This document shows positions 34,409-43,885 of a stretch of DNA of 63,417 nt, one piece after another; within the stretch, counting starts at the first letter, position 1, and the number at the start of each line of letters is the position of its first letter. The notes below the pieces were generated by a model. The model searched no databases. It was not told where the DNA came from and worked only from the letters and a program-made list of their open reading frames with translations. Made by a program: the position numbers and the translations under genes. This DNA is from Deltaproteobacteria bacterium (GTDB lineage Bacteria > CG2-30-53-67). The stretch is taken from positions 1-63,417 of the forward strand of contig JAADIO010000011.1 in the NCBI GenBank assembly GCA_013151235.1. Direction: 5' to 3'.

Positions 34409-34917
34409 CAGATCATCCGGACATCGCTGTCGATACGCAGTTCCTCCTCGATGACCTTCTGGTCCTGATCGAGGATCTTCTTGTAGGAATCAACAAGACT
34501 CCCCACTTTGGCAAGGAATTCCCGACGTATCCGTTTGAGGTGATCGATCCCGTTTTTCAAGGCGGCCTCCTCCTCCCGTGCCCCCTGGAGGATCTCCGCG
34601 GCCTTGAGTTCCGCCTCCCGGACGATCTGCCTCCCCTTTTCTTCAGCCCGTTTCCGTTCTTCCTCGAGGAGTTGTTGCAACCCCTCCAAGGTCTTGCGCA
34701 TGGAGTCCTCCCGCTCCTTGATCTCCGAGAACTCCCGTTCCTTCTTTTCCAGAGCCTCCTTCAGGGAATTTTTCTTGATGATCAGTCCCTCCATCTCCAA
34801 CGTGATCATCTCCAGAAAGGTCTCCACCTCTTTCACATCGAAACCGCGGAAGGCCGTGGAAAACTGTTTCTTTTTGATCTCGAGGGGACTTAGGCTCGTA
34901 AGGTTTTCTGCCGACAT
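34408..34917 (-). CDS. divIVA: DivIVA-domain protein
   Basis: A 169-residue coiled-coil protein. The N-terminal lipid-binding domain shows LSPLEIKKKQFSTAF and RGFDVKEVETFLEMI, with Arg and Phe positions typical of the membrane-bending loop. Residues 60-150 are a long heptad-like helix rich in Glu, Lys and Arg. DivIVA-type proteins find curved membrane at septa and poles. GGAGG precedes the ATG. Its presence directly downstream of yggT and the ftsZ cluster points to a role in division or polar growth in this diderm organism. Confidence 0.87.
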   Translation of the reverse strand: MSAENLTSLSPLEIKKKQFSTAFRGFDVKEVETFLEMITLEMEGLIIKKNSLKEALEKKEREFSEIKEREDSMRKTLEGLQQLLEEERKRAEEKGRQIVREAELKAAEILQGAREEEAALKNGIDHLKRIRREFLAKVGSLVDSYKKILDQDQKVIEEELRIDSDVRMI

Positions 34918-34938
34918 AGAAACCTCCTCTTGTGCCGC

Positions 34939-35235
34939 CTACCGTATCCGGAAGGCGATTTCACTCAAGGTTTTCACAACAAAAAGATCCACAAAATAGA
35001 GCAACAGGATCAGGACAAAAGGAGAAAAATCAATCCCGCCGGCCATGGGAAGATAGCGCCGGATCCGGTAAAGTGCCGGTTCCGTCGCCCCCCGCAGAAA
35101 GCGGATGATCGGATTGTAGGGATCCGGATTCACCCAGGTAACCAGCGCGGCAATAATCACAATCCAGATATAGGCTTGAAGGATCATATGGAGGATCTGG
35201 GCAAATGCGCCCAGAAAATTACCGAAGACAAACAT
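34939..35235 (-). CDS. yggT: YggT family membrane protein
   Basis: A 98-residue membrane protein with two hydrophobic segments, one near residues 3-30 (LGAFAQILHMILQAYIWIVIIAA in part) and one near residues 68-88 (FSPFVLILLLYFVDLFVV). The linker has the family motif WVNPDPYNPIIRFL and the basic TEPALYRIRRYLP. Homologues (YlmG in Gram-positives and chloroplasts) affect nucleoid and division placement. Its ATG abuts the proC stop (TAGATG). Confidence 0.9.
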   Translation of the reverse strand: MFVFGNFLGAFAQILHMILQAYIWIVIIAALVTWVNPDPYNPIIRFLRGATEPALYRIRRYLPMAGGIDFSPFVLILLLYFVDLFVVKTLSEIAFRIR

Positions 35236-36054
35236 CTATTTCTTCTCCTTTCCCAGTTCGATTGACCGTTGCGTCGCCGCCGCCACCGCATTGGAGAGAA
35301 CCGCACGGAATTTTCCCTTCTCCAACGCATGGAGCCCCGCGATCGTGGTCCCCCCCGGCGACGTCACCATGTCTTTGAGTTCACCGGGATGACGCCCGCT
35401 TTGAAGGGCCATTCCCGCCGCCCCCCGGACGGTCCAGACGGCCAGTCGGTTTGCCGTCTCCCTGGGGAGTCCCTGCCGCACACCGGCATCGGAAAGGGCC
35501 TCCAAAAGGACGAAGACATAGGCCGGTCCCGAACCGGAAAGACCGGTCACCGCATCAATCATCTTTTCGGGGACTTCCACCGTCTCACCGACGGCATCGA
35601 GCAGTTGCAGGGCCGTCTTCTTCCCGGCGCTCTTGACCCGACCGTTATAGGCCAGTGCCGAAACTCCCTCTCCGATCAGGGCCGGGGTATTCGGCATCAC
35701 CCGCACAACAGAGACCGGACTTGCCAATTCTTCCTCTATCCGTGCGATGGGAACGCCGGCGGCAATGGAAATGACCAGTTTTTTCGCCGTCACCGCCGGG
35801 GCAATCTCGCGAAGCACGGCATCGATTACCTGGGGTTTGACGGCCAGGACAACGACATCGGCCCAGGCCGTCAGTTCCACATTGTCTTTCGCGGCCTTGA
35901 CCTTGAATCCGCCCGTCGTGGCCCGAAGTTTTTCCGGATCCGGATCATGGACCCGGATATCGCCGGCAGAAGCAACCTTCGCCGAAAGCCACCCTGCGAG
36001 GAGGGCACCTCCCATATTGCCGGTCCCGATCAATCCGATCTTCGTTTTTTTCAT
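35236..36054 (-). CDS. proC: Pyrroline-5-carboxylate reductase
   Basis: A 272-residue enzyme with the NADPH-binding motif GLIGTGNMGGALLAGWL at the N-terminus and the conserved C-terminal region TGLSGSGPAYVF, then DMVTSPGGTTIAGL. It makes proline from pyrroline-5-carboxylate. It lies between yggS and yggT, a widespread arrangement whose logic is not clear. Confidence 0.95.
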   Translation of the reverse strand: MKKTKIGLIGTGNMGGALLAGWLSAKVASAGDIRVHDPDPEKLRATTGGFKVKAAKDNVELTAWADVVVLAVKPQVIDAVLREIAPAVTAKKLVISIAAGVPIARIEEELASPVSVVRVMPNTPALIGEGVSALAYNGRVKSAGKKTALQLLDAVGETVEVPEKMIDAVTGLSGSGPAYVFVLLEALSDAGVRQGLPRETANRLAVWTVRGAAGMALQSGRHPGELKDMVTSPGGTTIAGLHALEKGKFRAVLSNAVAAATQRSIELGKEKK

Positions 36055-36093
36055 CTTCGTCTCATCTCCACCGGAGCCGGGAACTCCGGCCGG

Positions 36094-36780
36094 TCAGCGG
36101 CGTTCACCAAAGAGAAGGGTTCCCACACGAACCATCGTTGCCCCCTCTTCTACGGCGACTTCAAAATCGTGGCTCATCCCCATGGAGAGATGCGTCATGG
36201 GCGTCCCGATAAGTCCTTCGGCATTGACCCGGTCCCGGAGTTCCCGGAGCCGCCGATAAATCGGCCTTCCTGATTCAGGGTCAGCGGAATACGGAGGAAT
36301 GGTCATCAACCCCTGAAGCTGAAGATGCGGCATCCCGGCAACCGCTTCAATCAGATCCGGCGCCTCGTCCGCCGCCACACCCGACTTACTCGTTTCTCCC
36401 GAGATATTGACCTGCACCAGGACGGGAAGACGCTTCTCCCGCTTGCCGGCCTCCCGTTCCAGTGCCTCCGCTACACGCAGACTATCGACGGATTGGACCA
36501 TTTCAAAAAGGGACACGGCCAGGGAGGCCTTATTGGTCTGAAGGTGGCCGATCAGATGCCAGGGGATTTTCTTCCCGATTGATGCGATTTTTTGCCGAGC
36601 CTCCTGGACCCGGTTCTCCCCCAGGACCTCAACTCCCGCGGCAATCGCCTCCTCTATGCGGGAGACCGGGACGGTCTTGCTGACCGCGACAAGGGTCACC
36701 GAATCGGGGTTGCAACCGACCTTCCGGGACGCCCGGAAAATCCGGGTTTGAATCTCTTCCAGATTGCGGACAATCGACAA
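36094..36780 (-). CDS. yggS: PLP homeostasis protein YggS
   Basis: A 228-residue PLP-binding protein of the YggS/PROSC family. The PLP lysine is in TLVAVSKTVP (about residue 35), followed by LGENRVQEARQK and WHLIGHLQTNK, and by the C-terminal LSMGMSHDFEVAVEEGATMVR. The start codon is TTG at 36780 with GAAAGG upstream; no ATG fits the conserved N-terminus. It controls free PLP and amino-acid pools. It forms part of the yfiH-yggS-proC-yggT run. Confidence 0.93.
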   Translation of the reverse strand: MSIVRNLEEIQTRIFRASRKVGCNPDSVTLVAVSKTVPVSRIEEAIAAGVEVLGENRVQEARQKIASIGKKIPWHLIGHLQTNKASLAVSLFEMVQSVDSLRVAEALEREAGKREKRLPVLVQVNISGETSKSGVAADEAPDLIEAVAGMPHLQLQGLMTIPPYSADPESGRPIYRRLRELRDRVNAEGLIGTPMTHLSMGMSHDFEVAVEEGATMVRVGTLLFGERR

Positions 36781-36811
36781 GGGTTCGCCTTTCTTCCCCC
36801 GGGGGAGTCAA

Positions 36812-37627
36812 CTACTCCTCTTCCCGGAGCATGATCAAGGCCATCATCCGACCGGTCTCCCCTCCCCCGTTTTTCCGGTAGGAATAAAAGGTCCGTGGAT
36901 GACAGGCGGTACAGAGATCGACATGAAAGATACGGTCTTCCTCCAGCCCGCTTCCGAGCAACGCAAGGTGATTCATTTTCCGCAGATCGAGATAGACGGA
37001 ACCCTTCCTGCGGGACAGAACCTCCCCGGCCTCCGGCAAAAGGTGTTCCACCTCTTCTGCAATCTCCTCTCCCACTTCGTAACAGTCCCGTTCAATGGCC
37101 GGGCCGACGGCTGCATAAAGTTCCGCCGGCAAGGAGTGGAAGTCTCCGGCCATCCGCCGGACCACATGAGACAGGATCGATCGAAGACTCCCTGCCCGCC
37201 CTGCGTGGACCGCAGCGATGACCCGATGGACCGGATCGTAAAGAAGGACCGGAACACAATCGGCCGTGAGTACCCCGACGGCCACTCCCGGCTGGTCCGT
37301 TACGATGGCATCCGCTTCCGCCTGCCGGAATTCCACGGCGGGCGTCTCCTTTCGTTCAATCCGGATCACCCGGCTGCCATGAACCTGTTTCACCGTGTAG
37401 ACCTCCGGATTCCCCGCTTCGAGTGCCTTGATAAACACGCACCGGTTGATCTCCACCAGGTCCGGATCCTCCCCGACATTGAGGCTCAGGTTCATGGTCC
37501 CGTAGGCCCCCGCGCTGACACCTCCGATGCGGGTGCTGAAGCCGTGACGGATCTCCGGCAACGCCTCCAGGACCGGAACGGAATAGAACTTCACACCTTC
37601 ATGCACATGAACATTGTATTGCTTCAT
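36812..37627 (-). CDS. yfiH: YfiH/LACC1-family purine nucleoside phosphorylase-like protein
   Basis: A 271-residue protein of the multicopper polyphenol oxidase/LACC1 family. Marks are VKQVHGSRV (His), the metal-site segment LTADCVPVLLYDP and VIAAVHAGRAG, and C-terminal CTACHPRTFYSYR. Family members have been shown to cleave purine nucleosides with phosphate; E. coli YfiH has also been linked to peptidoglycan precursor proofreading. The usual HAGWRG is HAGRAG here, a small deviation. The ATG at 37627 overlaps the preceding stop by 4 bases; an earlier in-frame start would lie deep in the radical SAM gene. Confidence 0.88.
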   Translation of the reverse strand: MKQYNVHVHEGVKFYSVPVLEALPEIRHGFSTRIGGVSAGAYGTMNLSLNVGEDPDLVEINRCVFIKALEAGNPEVYTVKQVHGSRVIRIERKETPAVEFRQAEADAIVTDQPGVAVGVLTADCVPVLLYDPVHRVIAAVHAGRAGSLRSILSHVVRRMAGDFHSLPAELYAAVGPAIERDCYEVGEEIAEEVEHLLPEAGEVLSRRKGSVYLDLRKMNHLALLGSGLEEDRIFHVDLCTACHPRTFYSYRKNGGGETGRMMALIMLREEE

Positions 37628-39399
37628 TCTTCCGCTTCCGTTTCTTCCGGTCCCCGGCAGACACCGCAACGCCCGCAACGCAGGTCCTCCGGACAGGGTG
37701 GCGTATAACTGCCCGTATTCGCCCTTTCGTACTCGCGAAAGAGGTAGTCTCTCCGGCACCCCTCCCCGACAATATCCCAGGGAAAAATCTCCTCCCGCTC
37801 TCTCGGCCGGAAGGGCCAGTCCCCGGCCCCCAAGGGATCCCGGCGGAGAACCCGGCTCCAGTTTCCCCGGTCCCGAACCACGGACAAGATCAGTGCCGAG
37901 AGCCTTCGATCTCCACGCGCAAACATCCCCTGGATGATCGCCCATTTCGGGAGATCATGAATCACCGTAATATTCCCTTCACGGCGCAGATTTTTTTTAA
38001 TATATCCTATTTTATTCGTCAATGCATCTTTTTTATTCATGGGAAACCACTGGAATGGAGTGGCCGGCTTCGGCACGAAACAGTTCAGACTCACCGTAAT
38101 CCTGCCGATCCGCCCCCGGGGTTTCCCTTCATCAAGCTGGACCTTCTTCATCTTCCGCACCAGTTCGACAATGGCATGGATGTCCGATTCTTCCTCAAAA
38201 GGGAGCCCCACCATGAAGTAAAGCTTGAGATTCAGGACCCCCGCAGCAAAGACCCGTTTTGCCGCACCGAGGATCGTCTCCTCCGTCAGGTCCTTGTTCA
38301 TCCGGTCCCGCATCCGCCGGCTCCCCCCTTCCGGCGCCAGCGTAACGGTCTTGTGCCCACTCTCCACCAGTGCATCAAGAAGGGTCGGGGTCAGTGAATC
38401 GGCACGGAGGGAGGAGACGGAAATTCCCGCCCCCTGCCGCCGCAGGCTTTTGAGCAGACCCTCCATGTACGGATAATCGGAAACCGCCGTACCGACGAGG
38501 CCGATCCGGTCGGAAAGTGTCAACCCGGCCCGAACCGACTCGAGGACGGCGGAAAGTGGTCGGAAACGGGGAGGGCGATAGAGATACCCTGCGGCACAGA
38601 AACGGCAGTGCCGGCCGCACCCCCGGTCGAGTTCGATCAGGAACATATCGTTCAGTTCCGTTTCGGGAGTGAGAATCCTGGAAACCGTGGGAAAACGGGA
38701 AAGGTCTGTAATCCGGCGGCGGGAAATCCGCTCCGGGAAACCGGGCGACGGTTCAACCCTGCTTATCCGACCGTAAGAATCAAAATTAAAGGTATAGGCA
38801 GAAGGAATGTAGACCCCGGGAAGATTTCGTAAAACGGGAAAAATTTCATCCGTGGGGGGAAACGAGGATGCGGAAACTCCGGCAATCCGGTCCAGCACTT
38901 CCGGAAGAAGTTCTTCTCCTTCTCCCACGAAGATCAGATCGGCAAAATCGGCTATCGGTTCCGGGTTAAGGGTCACGGCCACGCCGCCGATCCAGACCTG
39001 CGGATCGCGGCCGGGGCGTCTCTCCTCCCGGAGCGGCGGGACTGCGCCCCCCACCAGAATCTCCGCCAGGTGAACGTAATCGAGCTCGAAAGAGACGGAA
39101 AAGGCCAGGACATCAAAGGAGGCAAGGAGACTTCCCGATTCAAGGGACCGGTACAGCTCCCGTACATTTCCGGTTTTCTCCCTCTCTTCCCGGTCCGGCA
39201 GAAAAACCCGCTCACAGGAAATATCGGACCGCAGATTCAGCAGATGATAAATCGTCTGGAATCCGAGGTTGGACATCCCCACAGGATAGGTGTTCGGATA
39301 GACCAGGGCCACGCGGAGCCCGCCCGGCACGGGGTTCCATCTCTCGCCGTATTCGGAGGCAAGGCGTCCTCTCCGTTTCTCCTCAAAGGTACGAAACAT
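37624..39399 (-). CDS. Radical SAM protein, TIGR03960 type
   Basis: A 591-residue protein with an N-terminal B12-binding-like domain (VALVYPNTYPVGMSNLG, residues 31-47) and a radical SAM core whose cluster motif is CGRHCRFC near residue 264. The C-terminus ends in a Cys-rich patch (CPEDLRCGRCGVC) that may hold a second metal site. It matches the TIGR03960 family, which is often fused or adjacent to a DUF2344 domain; no such domain is in this window. The reaction is unknown. It sits between ftsZ and yfiH and shares a 4-base overlap with yfiH. Confidence 0.85.
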   Translation of the reverse strand: MFRTFEEKRRGRLASEYGERWNPVPGGLRVALVYPNTYPVGMSNLGFQTIYHLLNLRSDISCERVFLPDREEREKTGNVRELYRSLESGSLLASFDVLAFSVSFELDYVHLAEILVGGAVPPLREERRPGRDPQVWIGGVAVTLNPEPIADFADLIFVGEGEELLPEVLDRIAGVSASSFPPTDEIFPVLRNLPGVYIPSAYTFNFDSYGRISRVEPSPGFPERISRRRITDLSRFPTVSRILTPETELNDMFLIELDRGCGRHCRFCAAGYLYRPPRFRPLSAVLESVRAGLTLSDRIGLVGTAVSDYPYMEGLLKSLRRQGAGISVSSLRADSLTPTLLDALVESGHKTVTLAPEGGSRRMRDRMNKDLTEETILGAAKRVFAAGVLNLKLYFMVGLPFEEESDIHAIVELVRKMKKVQLDEGKPRGRIGRITVSLNCFVPKPATPFQWFPMNKKDALTNKIGYIKKNLRREGNITVIHDLPKWAIIQGMFARGDRRLSALILSVVRDRGNWSRVLRRDPLGAGDWPFRPREREEIFPWDIVGEGCRRDYLFREYERANTGSYTPPCPEDLRCGRCGVCRGPEETEAEE

Positions 39400-39436
39400 G
39401 CTTCACGGCCGGATTCATTGCATTGCAACCATGCAA

Positions 39437-40582
39437 TCAATCCAGCTGCTTTCTCAGAAAAGTGGGGACATCCAGGTCATTCGCATCATAATTCCCCCGC
39501 GTGTCCAGGTCCAGGTTCAATCTCCCTTTTCGCAGGTAGGTCGGTGTCTCGACGGCCTTTCCGCCGGCGAAGGTTTCAAAGTTGACCGCCTTCTTCAATA
39601 CCGTCTCCTCCGCATCCGCCGGAGCTTCCTCGAAACCGGTGGCGATCACCGTCACCTTCAGGGAATCCCCCAGGTTCGGGTTGATGGCGGAGCCGAAGAT
39701 GATGTTGGCTTCTTCATGGGCCTCTTCCTGGATAATACTGGTTGCCTCATTGATCTCATAGAGGGTCATCTCTTCCGTCCCGGTGATATTGATGAGGACC
39801 CGACGGGCCCCGTCCATGGAACCGTCTTCAAGGAGGGGCGAAGAGATCGCCTTGTGCGATGCCTCGACGGCCCGCCCTTCGCCGGTGGCAATCCCCGTCC
39901 CCATGACGGCACGGCCCCGGCCGGTCATGATGGCCCGGACATCGGCGAAGTCGACATTCACCAGCCCCGGCGTGGTGATCAGGTCCGAGATCCCCTGCAC
40001 CGCCTGGCAAAGGACGTCATCGGCGATCTTGAAGGCATCAAAGAGGGGGGTGGTCTTGTCGATGATCCCCAACAGACGCTGGTTCGGAATGACAATCACC
40101 GTATCGACGACCTCCTTCAGGTCGGCCAATCCCTGTTCGGCCTGGAGTGCCCGCTTCTTCCCCTCGAAGTTGAAGGGCTTCGTCACCACACCAACGGTCA
40201 GCGCCCCGGCCTCCCGCGCCAGCCGCCCGATCACCGGCGCGGCGCCCGTGCCGGTCCCCCCTCCCAGACCCGCGGTGATGAAGACCATGTCCGCGTCCTG
40301 GACACACTCCTTAATCCGCTCCTGATCCTCCAGCGCCGCCTGGCGGCCGATCTCCGGGTTCGCCCCGGCCCCCAGCCCCTTGGTCACCTTCGCACCGATC
40401 TGGAGTTTCAACGGTGCCAGATTGCTTCCCAGTACCTGGGAATCGGTGTTCACCGCGACAAAATCGACCCCCTCCAGTGCGGAGTGAATCATGGTGTTGA
40501 CGGCATTGTTCCCGCCGCCTCCCGCCCCGATGACGGTGATTTGTGCCTGCCGCATCACTTCTTCCGCAAATTCAAACTTCAT
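39437..40582 (-). CDS. ftsZ: Cell division protein FtsZ
   Basis: A 381-residue tubulin homologue. The GTP-binding motif is [14 protein letters not shown] (near residue 104), preceded by [14 protein letters not shown], and the T7 loop region [11 protein letters not shown] is present. The short variable linker ends in the conserved peptide [13 protein letters not shown], which binds FtsA and other partners. FtsZ forms the division ring. GGGGGAG precedes the ATG. A hairpin followed by seven T bases lies in the gap from ftsA and could set ftsZ levels. Confidence 0.97.
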   Translation of the reverse strand: MKFEFAEEVMRQAQITVIGAGGGGNNAVNTMIHSALEGVDFVAVNTDSQVLGSNLAPLKLQIGAKVTKGLGAGANPEIGRQAALEDQERIKECVQDADMVFITAGLGGGTGTGAAPVIGRLAREAGALTVGVVTKPFNFEGKKRALQAEQGLADLKEVVDTVIVIPNQRLLGIIDKTTPLFDAFKIADDVLCQAVQGISDLITTPGLVNVDFADVRAIMTGRGRAVMGTGIATGEGRAVEASHKAISSPLLEDGSMDGARRVLINITGTEEMTLYEINEATSIIQEEAHEEANIIFGSAINPNLGDSLKVTVIATGFEEAPADAEETVLKKAVNFETFAGGKAVETPTYLRKGRLNLDLDTRGNYDANDLDVPTFLRKQLD

Positions 40583-40621
40583 CGGCTCTCCCCCTTTCTA
40601 TAAAGTTAAAAAAATCATTCC

Positions 40622-40657
40622 CGGCGGAGCCCCCGCTCAACGGGTGCTTCTCCGCCG
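40622..40657 (-). promoter_or_regulatory. Hairpin with downstream T tract between ftsA and ftsZ
   Basis: On the minus strand CGGCGGAG (40657-40650) pairs with CTCCGCCG (40629-40622), with an inner CCCG/CGGG pair. Seven T bases follow after a gap of about seven bases, so it is not a standard terminator. It may act as an attenuator or as an RNA-stability element for the ftsZ message. Confidence 0.35.
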
Positions 40658-40663
40658 ACCCTT

Positions 40664-41893
40664 TCAGAAGAATTCCCCCAGCCATCGTTTCATTCGTACC
40701 CAGGTCTTATTGAACAGGCCTTCGCCGGAAGGGGACAGGGCCGAATCGGCCAGGTTTTCAAACCCATACTGCACCAGCCCGATCGCCGTCGCGTACATAG
40801 GGCTGGAAATCACATCCACCAGCCCGCCGATGTCCCGGGGTTTCCCCAGGCGCGCCGGCAACTGCATGACCTCTTCGGCGATCTCCACGACCCCCTCCAG
40901 GAGGGCCGTTCCCCCCGTCACAACAAGGCCGGAGGCAATCATGTCTTCATATCCGGTTTTGACGATTTCCCGCTTGATCAGGCTGAACAGTTCTTCCACA
41001 CGGGGTTCAATGATCTCGCTCAAAATTTGTCGGGAGAGGATGCGAGGATCCCGTCCCCCGACACTGGGCACCTCAATCGTCTCGTCATCCCGGACCAGAG
41101 CGGTCTTGGCACAGCCGTATTTGATCTTGATCCGTTCGGCCTCACTGATCGGCGTCCGGATCCCGACGGAGATGTCATTGGAAACATTGTTCCCGCCGAG
41201 GGAGAGGACCGACGTATGCCAGATACTCCCGTCGAGGAAGATCACCATGTCCGATGTCCCGCCTCCTAAATCGACGAGGGCCACCCCTAATTCCTGCTCC
41301 TCCGGTGTTAAAACGGCAAGGCTTGAGGCAAAGGGTTCCAGCACAATACCCTTGACCTCCAACCCCGCCCGGTTGCAGCTCTTAATAATGTTGTGGACCG
41401 ACGCAACGGCTCCGGTGACGATATGGACCTCCGCCTCCAGCCGGACACCGGAGATCCCGACGGGGTCCTTGATCCCGTCCTGGTCGTCGACAATATATTC
41501 CTGGGGGAAGACATGGAGGACCTCACGATCGAGAGGAATGGAGATGGCCCGGGCCGCATCGATCACGCGGGCTACATCCCCGCGGCTGACCTCCCGGTCC
41601 TTCACGGCCACCACACCCCGGCTGTTCAAACCTTTGATATGCCCGCCGGCGATCCCGGCATAAACGGAATTGATCTCCGTTCCCGCCATCAGTTCCGCCT
41701 CTTCGACGGCCCGCTTGATCGTCTCGACCGTGCTGTCGATATTAACGACGACCCCCTTCCGCAAGCCCTTGGAGGGGCTGGTCCCCAGCCCGATGATCTC
41801 AATCTTCCCTTCGGCGTTTTTTTCACCGATCATCGCACAGACCTTGGTGGTCCCGATGTCAAGCCCTACGACGAGGCGATCCTTCTTCGGCAA
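40664..41893 (-). CDS. ftsA: Cell division protein FtsA
   Basis: A 409-residue actin-like ATPase. Phosphate-binding motifs are VGLDIGTTKVCA near the N-terminus, ALVDLGGGTSDM near residue 205 and VVTGGTALLEGV near residue 325. The 1C domain occupies about residues 85-165. The C-terminal WVRMKRWLGEFF is an amphipathic membrane-targeting helix. FtsA anchors FtsZ to the membrane. The start codon is TTG at 41893 behind AGGAAGAG; no ATG fits. The long N-terminal half is close in style to deltaproteobacterial FtsA. Confidence 0.96.
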   Translation of the reverse strand: MPKKDRLVVGLDIGTTKVCAMIGEKNAEGKIEIIGLGTSPSKGLRKGVVVNIDSTVETIKRAVEEAELMAGTEINSVYAGIAGGHIKGLNSRGVVAVKDREVSRGDVARVIDAARAISIPLDREVLHVFPQEYIVDDQDGIKDPVGISGVRLEAEVHIVTGAVASVHNIIKSCNRAGLEVKGIVLEPFASSLAVLTPEEQELGVALVDLGGGTSDMVIFLDGSIWHTSVLSLGGNNVSNDISVGIRTPISEAERIKIKYGCAKTALVRDDETIEVPSVGGRDPRILSRQILSEIIEPRVEELFSLIKREIVKTGYEDMIASGLVVTGGTALLEGVVEIAEEVMQLPARLGKPRDIGGLVDVISSPMYATAIGLVQYGFENLADSALSPSGEGLFNKTWVRMKRWLGEFF

Positions 41894-41962
41894 TGTCTCT
41901 TCCTCCCTACGGGGTCACAACTTCCCCGTCCCTTCTCTTTCCAGTTTGGAACGGCCATTCCT

Positions 41963-42808
41963 TCATGAGGCCACCTTTCGGACAACCCGGACCGGTCTTG
42001 CCGTTCGGACCACCACCTGATTCCGGAAACGGAGATCAATCGACTTGACCTTCCATTTGCGGTCCGCCAGGTCTTCCACGACCCGTTTCAGCCGGACAAG
42101 CTTCTGCAGAAAATCCTCCGATCCGCAGCAGATCTCAAAACCACCGGTCGAGGGATGGAGAATGAGCCCCCGGCGGGAGGACAATTCGATCTCCCCGATC
42201 TCCGACGGCGGAGGGTAACCGAAATTCTCCATGGTCTCCACCAGACACAGGGCCGCCCGCAACTCTTCCGTTGACGGTTTCCCTTTCTCCCGGACATGGA
42301 GCAACGGAAGAGGGGAACTCCTTTTCCCCCGGATACGCTCCAGGACCCGGCCTTCCCGGTCAACCAGCCGGTCACCTTCCGCGGTCCGGAGGCGGGCAAA
42401 GGGACGCCTTTCCCAAATCTTCAGATAGACATGATCCGGCAGTTCCCGCCGCAGGAAGGCCTCTTTTACGTAAGGCTCACGTTCGAGGTCCTGCTGCACC
42501 TGCCGCAGAGGGAGCCGAAAGATATTGGTCTTCAGGCGCCTTTCATAACGCCGGGCCACCTCTTCCGGCAAGTGATGATCGCCCACGATGGTAATCTCTT
42601 TCACTTCAAAATAAGGCGAGGTCAGCAGAGCATGAACGCCCGCGGCAAAAACCGAAAGGACCAGCAGAGCCGACAGGACCTTGCCCCCCTGCACCCCCCA
42701 TCGCCACAATGTTTCGCGACGTTTATTTTGACCCGTCTTCTGTTTGCGGACCTTCCGGAGAAGGAGTCTTCTTGAATTCCGGATCCGCTTGGTATGATAA
42801 TCTCTCAT
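41963..42808 (-). CDS. ftsQ: Cell division protein FtsQ/DivIB
   Basis: A 281-residue bitopic protein. A very basic cytosolic tail (residues 1-38) is followed by one membrane helix (VLSALLVLSVFAAGVHALL, about 48-66) and the POTRA domain beginning FEVKEITIVGDHHLP. The later FtsQ beta domain ends in a basic tail. It joins FtsL and FtsB-like partners in the divisome. The ribosome site is weak. Confidence 0.92.
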   Translation of the reverse strand: MRDYHTKRIRNSRRLLLRKVRKQKTGQNKRRETLWRWGVQGGKVLSALLVLSVFAAGVHALLTSPYFEVKEITIVGDHHLPEEVARRYERRLKTNIFRLPLRQVQQDLEREPYVKEAFLRRELPDHVYLKIWERRPFARLRTAEGDRLVDREGRVLERIRGKRSSPLPLLHVREKGKPSTEELRAALCLVETMENFGYPPPSEIGEIELSSRRGLILHPSTGGFEICCGSEDFLQKLVRLKRVVEDLADRKWKVKSIDLRFRNQVVVRTARPVRVVRKVAS

Positions 42809-42918
42809 CGCAACGTACCATTTCGGTGATCCGGTTTATTATAGTGATTACTTTTCGTCTTTAACCTTGCCTTTTCCATGCCTTGCTTTTCTCCATGTTC
42901 CTCATGGTGAATCCCTTT

Positions 42919-43875
42919 TTATTTTTCCTTTGACTCCCCGCCGGCCTTATTCCCGCGCAACGCTGTTTCTAAAATCCGCTCCACCAATTCCCCGAAAGGG
43001 ATCCCCGCCGCCTGCGCCGCCTTGGGCAGCAGACTGGTCGCCGTCATCCCGGGGATGGTGTTGACCTCAAGGACGGAAGGCCGCATCCCTTTGGCCAGGA
43101 TCAGGTCGACCCGGCTTACGCCCGAACAGCCGATCAGGCGATGAACCCGAAGAGCCGCCTGCTGAACCTTCCGGGTCACCGCCGGGGAGAGGGGCGCCGG
43201 AACCAGGTATTCCGTATCCCCCGATTCATACTTGGCGGCAAAATCATAAAAGCCTCCTGCGGGCCGGACCTCCACCACCGGCAGGGGGGTCTGGTCAAGA
43301 ATCCCGACCGTCACCTCCCGTCCGGGGACATATTGTTCCACCAGGACCTGATCGGAATAGGCCAGCGCCTGCCCGACAGCCTCCTGCAATTCACGGAAGG
43401 TTGCAACCCGGGCGATTCCGATGGTCGATCCTTCGTCGGCCGGTTTCACGACGGCCGGATAGGGGATACCGGAATAACGCTTCCTCCGCTCCTCGATGAC
43501 AACGAAATCGGGCGTAGGGATCCCGTGATAACGGAGGAGCTTCTTTGTAAGGATCTTGTCCATGGCAACGGCGCTGGATTTCACGCCGGAGCCGGTATAA
43601 GGAATGCCCAGGACTTCGAGAAGCCCCTGCACGGTCCCGTCCTCTCCCGCCTTCCCGTGGAGGCAGATAAAGGCAACCTCAATGCCGTGCCGCCGGATCA
43701 GCGAGACAAGATTTTCGGCCGCATCGAGGGAAACGGCTTTGTAACCCTTTTTCCGCAAGGCTTGAAGGACGGCCGTACCGCTCTTCAGGGAGACCTCCCG
43801 CTCCGACGAGGCCCCGCCCATCAGGACACCGACCTGCATCGATTTCAGGCTGCGCTTTTTCCGCTTTGCTTTCAC
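42919..43875 (-). CDS. ddl: D-alanine-D-alanine ligase
   Basis: A 318-residue ATP-grasp ligase. The N-terminal VGVLMGGASSEREVSLKSG is the family mark; FICLHGKAGEDGTVQGLLE and the C-terminal SRVDLI and LEVNTIPGMT complete the active site. It makes the D-Ala-D-Ala dipeptide. The Tyr in IPYTGSG is present. The start is a GTG at 43875 with GAGGG upstream; an internal ATG at 43839 lacks a ribosome site. Confidence 0.96.
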   Translation of the reverse strand: MKAKRKKRSLKSMQVGVLMGGASSEREVSLKSGTAVLQALRKKGYKAVSLDAAENLVSLIRRHGIEVAFICLHGKAGEDGTVQGLLEVLGIPYTGSGVKSSAVAMDKILTKKLLRYHGIPTPDFVVIEERRKRYSGIPYPAVVKPADEGSTIGIARVATFRELQEAVGQALAYSDQVLVEQYVPGREVTVGILDQTPLPVVEVRPAGGFYDFAAKYESGDTEYLVPAPLSPAVTRKVQQAALRVHRLIGCSGVSRVDLILAKGMRPSVLEVNTIPGMTATSLLPKAAQAAGIPFGELVERILETALRGNKAGGESKEK

Positions 43876-43885
43876 AAAAGGTCCC

